In this document: piece by piece, positions 62,828 to 64,000 of the stretch
Numbering within the stretch: position 1 is the stretch's first letter
Layout: the number at the start of each line of letters is the position of its first letter
Source of the DNA: Chlorobium ferrooxidans DSM 13031
Lineage (GTDB): Bacteria > Bacteroidota > Chlorobiia > Chlorobiales > Chlorobiaceae
DNA: 64,000 nt
Assembly (NCBI RefSeq): GCF_000168715.1
Contig: NZ_AASE01000012.1
Location: 1-64,000 of the forward strand
Direction of reading: 5' to 3'
Position numbers and translations under genes: made by a program
Notes under the pieces: generated by a model
Databases searched by the model: none
What the model was told of the DNA's origin: nothing
Seen by the model: only the letters and a program-made list of their open reading frames with translations

Positions 62828-63119
62828 TTATGCCTTCTGAATCGAACCCAGTTCGTACCAGACGCCCCTCCCGCTACCGAGTTGTGTCAGATGGCCACGC
62901 TCAACCAGGTTTCTGAAGTGCACTTTCAAGGTGTTGCGGCTGATGCTGGTCAACGAGATAGTATTGCCTATCGTTATTCCGGCCATGTTCACGCACAAAC
63001 TCAACAATACGCAGTGAAATTTCCGGCAAAGTAGTCATGACGATCTTCTCTCGCTCAACTTTCTTCTCAAGACGGCGTACCTGATCGGCCAGCGAATATC
63101 GGTTCGTAACATTAACCAA
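62828..63119 (-). pseudogene. Winged-helix/HTH C-terminal protein, frameshifted
   Basis: One frame reads MTTLPEISLRIVEFVREHG and then, one base out of phase, GRITIGNTISLTSISRNTLK and RNLVERGHLTQLGSGRGVWYE to the stop at 62828. This is the C-terminal winged helix seen in Fic- and AlbA-type regulators (EHGRIT...SRRT...LVERG-like). The extra base lies in the run at about 62973-62979. The N-terminal part (YSLADQVRRLEKKVEREKIV) is in the first frame. A single-base insertion thus splits the gene. The frame begins at a TTG right after a stop, so it is truncated as well. Confidence 0.7.
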
Positions 63120-63175
63120 TTACACACCCATTTACATCCATTTGCAAATATGAGCACTCCCCTGTCAATTTGACT

Positions 63176-63209
63176 GGACTTCCGGAACACCCGCGAATAA
63201 CTCTACAAA
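63176..63209 (-). repeat. Repeat fragment at the broken start of the zeta-like gene
   Basis: GACTTCCGGAACACCCGCGA and AACTCTACAAAAG match, on the opposite strand, the unit at 51740-51770 (TTTGTCGAGAGCGTCC). The gene that follows has lost its ATP-binding start exactly here. Confidence 0.65.
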
Positions 63210-63210
63210 A

Positions 63211-63642
63211 GTGGCTCATACGCTTCGTTTTGTCAATGCTGACCTGATTGCTGCCGGGCTTGCGCCTTTCAATCCTGAAGTGGCTGCGTTCAAAGCGGCT
63301 CGCATTATGCTCAACGAGATTGACGATTGTGTGTCTAACGGTGAAAGTTTTTCTTTTGAAACAACACTTTCCGGCTTAACCTATCTACAGCGTATATTGG
63401 AGTGGAAGGCTCAAGGGTATAGAGTCAAAATCTGGTTTATCGCTCTTCACTCACCAGATATTGCTGTTACAAGAGTTGCCGAACGTGTACGGCAAGGCGG
63501 GCACAACATTCCTGAAAATATCATTCGCCGTCGATTTGCCGCAGGTCTGTATAATTTCAATTATAAATACAAAGCCATAGCAGACTCTTGGGTACTGTAC
63601 GATGGTACGTTAACCCCACCAAAATTAATTGCATGGAGCTGA
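63211..63642 (+). pseudogene. Zeta-toxin/AAA-family kinase lacking the Walker A part
   Basis: About 143 residues starting HTLRFVNADLIAAGLAPFNP. This matches the segment just after the P-loop in zeta-toxin-like kinases (F-x-N-AD-x-IA). FSFETTLSGLTYLQRIL and RVAERVRQGGHNIPENII are the following conserved parts. The N-terminal GPNGAGKS-type Walker A is absent, replaced by the end of a repeat element. So the protein should be inactive as an ATP-dependent enzyme. Its downstream partner gene is intact and begins 4 bp after its stop. Confidence 0.8.
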
Positions 63643-63646
63643 CAAG

Positions 63647-63862
63647 ATGAACACAAAAGATATTCGACTCTCTCCTGATCCTGACATGGCGGGTTCCTAT
63701 GCTGCGATGCAGCGAGCAGGGAGAGATGCTGAGGATTTGGCTATTCGTACCAATACCGCCATTATCACCATGATCGACGGAAAAGTAGTCCGCCTCACGG
63801 CAGCAGAAATTATCAAAAGACGCCAGGCTGAAAATAAAACCGCCAAACCGGAATCGGAATAA
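63647..63862 (+). CDS. Small partner protein of the zeta-like gene
   Basis: 71 residues starting MNTKDIRLSPDPDMAGSYAAM, then a helix RAGRDAEDLAIRTNTAII and TMIDGKVVRLTAAEIIKRRQ. GGAG precedes the ATG. I do not recognise a named family, but such short proteins regularly follow zeta-like kinase genes and may be antitoxin-like. It overlaps the same operon as the truncated gene upstream. Confidence 0.65.
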   Translation: MNTKDIRLSPDPDMAGSYAAMQRAGRDAEDLAIRTNTAIITMIDGKVVRLTAAEIIKRRQAENKTAKPESE

Positions 63863-63896
63863 CCTTTGTATGTCCTCCATGCCGCAGGGCAACTTC

Positions 63897-64000
63897 GGGG
63901 ACGCCCGCGACAAACTCTACAATAGGGCCTGAAGAGATTTTGAATGCTGGATGATGGATTGAAAAGGAATATTAACCACGAAAAAGACGAAAGTTAACGA
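63897..64000. repeat. Repeat fragments at the window end
   Basis: GGACGCCCGCGACAAACTC is a reverse fragment of the unit seen at 51750. It is followed by GAGATTTTGAATGCTGGATG and TTAACCACGAAAAAGACGAA, both recurring at 62727-62813 and 62183-62255. The window ends in this repeat. Confidence 0.7.

Overview
The window looks like a chromosomal segment of a green sulfur bacterium (Chlorobiaceae). The strongest marker is bchU, the C-20 methyltransferase of bacteriochlorophyll c/e synthesis. It lies in an apparent operon with a B12-type radical SAM protein and an ArsA/Get3-like ATPase. A (bacterio)chlorophyll synthase-family prenyltransferase is encoded nearby, and two small Chlorobium-type 2[4Fe-4S] ferredoxins and a ferredoxin-NADP reductase are also present. 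The species is not resolved.

Layout. 1-9 kb: remnant of an ECF sigma factor, hldD, phoH, two ferredoxins, a Dabb protein, a DD-carboxypeptidase with a lysine-rich tail, an orphan Phd/YefM antitoxin with a striking 12-bp-phased operator, a Rieske-flavoprotein fusion, a LysE exporter, an acetyltransferase and a hydrolase. 9-16 kb: pigment genes, a GT2 and a LOG-family protein. 16-18 kb: a damaged Rap1a/Tai-like gene and msrBA. 18-27 kb: tRNA-Val followed by a toxin-antitoxin pair and a ~7 kb nuclease-STAND ATPase system resembling antiphage Avs/Cap4-type sensors. 27-41 kb: a secreted protein, FNR, a complete RND efflux system, ogt, mscS, a TolB-like protein and an Old Yellow Enzyme. 41.8-46.1 kb: a cluster with three SET domains, one fused to an ATP-grasp ligase, plus an ABC exporter. 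46-51 kb: arylamine N-acetyltransferase, a methyltransferase, and a polar amino-acid ABC transporter. 51-55 kb: a repeat-rich junkyard with two orphan antitoxins, a 267-bp direct duplication, a duplicated gene tail, a REP-associated (RAYT-like) transposase and an IS remnant. 55.4-61.7 kb: a very AT-rich two-gene island. 62-64 kb: broken hsdS, HTH and zeta-like genes among repeats.

The two best candidates for an undescribed system are the following. (1) The AT-rich pair 55398-61734: a 1596-residue protein combining a STAS-like start, GHKL ATPase motifs, an orotate-phosphoribosyltransferase-like segment and a possible second GHKL end, overlapping a receiver domain fused to an aminoglycoside-phosphotransferase-like kinase. 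(2) The SET/ATP-grasp-SET/ABC exporter/SET cluster at 41810-46088, which looks like a small biosynthesis, methylation and export pathway. Other novelties are three dispersed genes for similar small hydrophobic proteins, two sharing an upstream element, and a REP-like repeat family accompanied by a RAYT-like transposase. All functional assignments come from reading motifs; no database search was run.
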